DNA from: Aplysia californica
Lineage: Eukaryota; Mollusca; Gastropoda; Aplysiida; Aplysiidae
Length of the DNA: 64,000 nucleotides
Reading direction: 5' to 3'
Assembly: GCF_000002075.1 (NCBI RefSeq)
Contig: NW_004797883.1
Location: 165,338 to 229,337, forward strand
Under the pieces are notes generated by a model, which did no database searches, had not been told where the DNA came from, and worked only from the letters and a program-made list of their open reading frames with translations. A program made the position numbers and the translations under genes. This document shows, in pieces, positions 63,890-64,000 of the stretch; position 1 is the stretch's first letter, and each line of letters begins with the position of its first letter.

Positions 63890-64000
63890 AATTAGACATG
63901 TCATTGTACATGTGGTCTAAAATTCGCTGTGATCCCCAAACAAGCCAGAATCACGTGAAATAAGTGACCAAACTCAGTGTAGCCTAGTGAGTGTAGGAGA

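Noticed and set aside
1-64000. Retroviral, LTR, Polinton or toxin-gene fossils
   Set aside because: No long terminal repeat pair, gag/pol/env-like frame or capsid-like frame seen; all retroelement peptides are of non-LTR (LINE) type.

Overview
This is a eukaryotic, intron-rich, repeat-saturated window, most likely from an invertebrate animal. A mollusc or other lophotrochozoan is my inference, from the LRRK1-type kinase, the tRNA-headed SINEs and the MITE load; the sequence does not prove it. No prokaryotic, LTR or virus-like element was recognised.

Two host genes are supported, and they converge tail to tail. On the minus strand, 62504 down to 30988 carries the 3' two thirds of a Roco-family kinase gene that I identify as LRRK1. 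Sixteen exons join in phase into 1,496 codons plus a stop: end of ROC, COR, complete kinase domain, a beta-propeller-like region, and a long Ser-rich tail in the last exon. The 5' part (ankyrin/LRR and the ROC GTP-binding motifs) lies beyond 64000. On the plus strand, about 466 to 12221 carries the last three exons of an unrecognised gene with a very acidic C-terminus. About 18.7 kb of repeats separates the two 3' ends.

Almost everything else is transposon-derived. SINEs: S1 (about 185 bp), S2 (about 400 bp with a G-run at the 5' end) and S3 (about 520 bp, tRNA head) share one 3' tail (GCAGTTGCGAGCGCCGTAAA); S4 (tRNA head, about 360 bp) and S5 have other tails. MITEs: B (about 235 bp), C (about 435 bp), D (about 248 bp, TTAA target), E (about 180 bp, 6-bp target duplication), F (about 250 bp), and low-copy families K, L, N, Q and others. 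LINEs: short 3' ends only. Many micro- and minisatellites fill the rest; several grew inside a transposon copy. A 100-N gap sits at 46893-46992.

The most notable signals are at the mobile DNA/splicing boundary. Two S1 SINEs inserted across splice donors of the kinase gene, each with a target-site duplication containing the donor. A MITE end forms the acceptor tract of the exon at 1355, an (AAGT)n array forms the acceptor tract of the exon at 39160, and one acceptor is duplicated at 62452-62709. A second theme is satellite birth: the right end of TTAA-MITE D is tandemly amplified in three copies, and the promoter-bearing tRNA head of SINE S4 is amplified at two loci.
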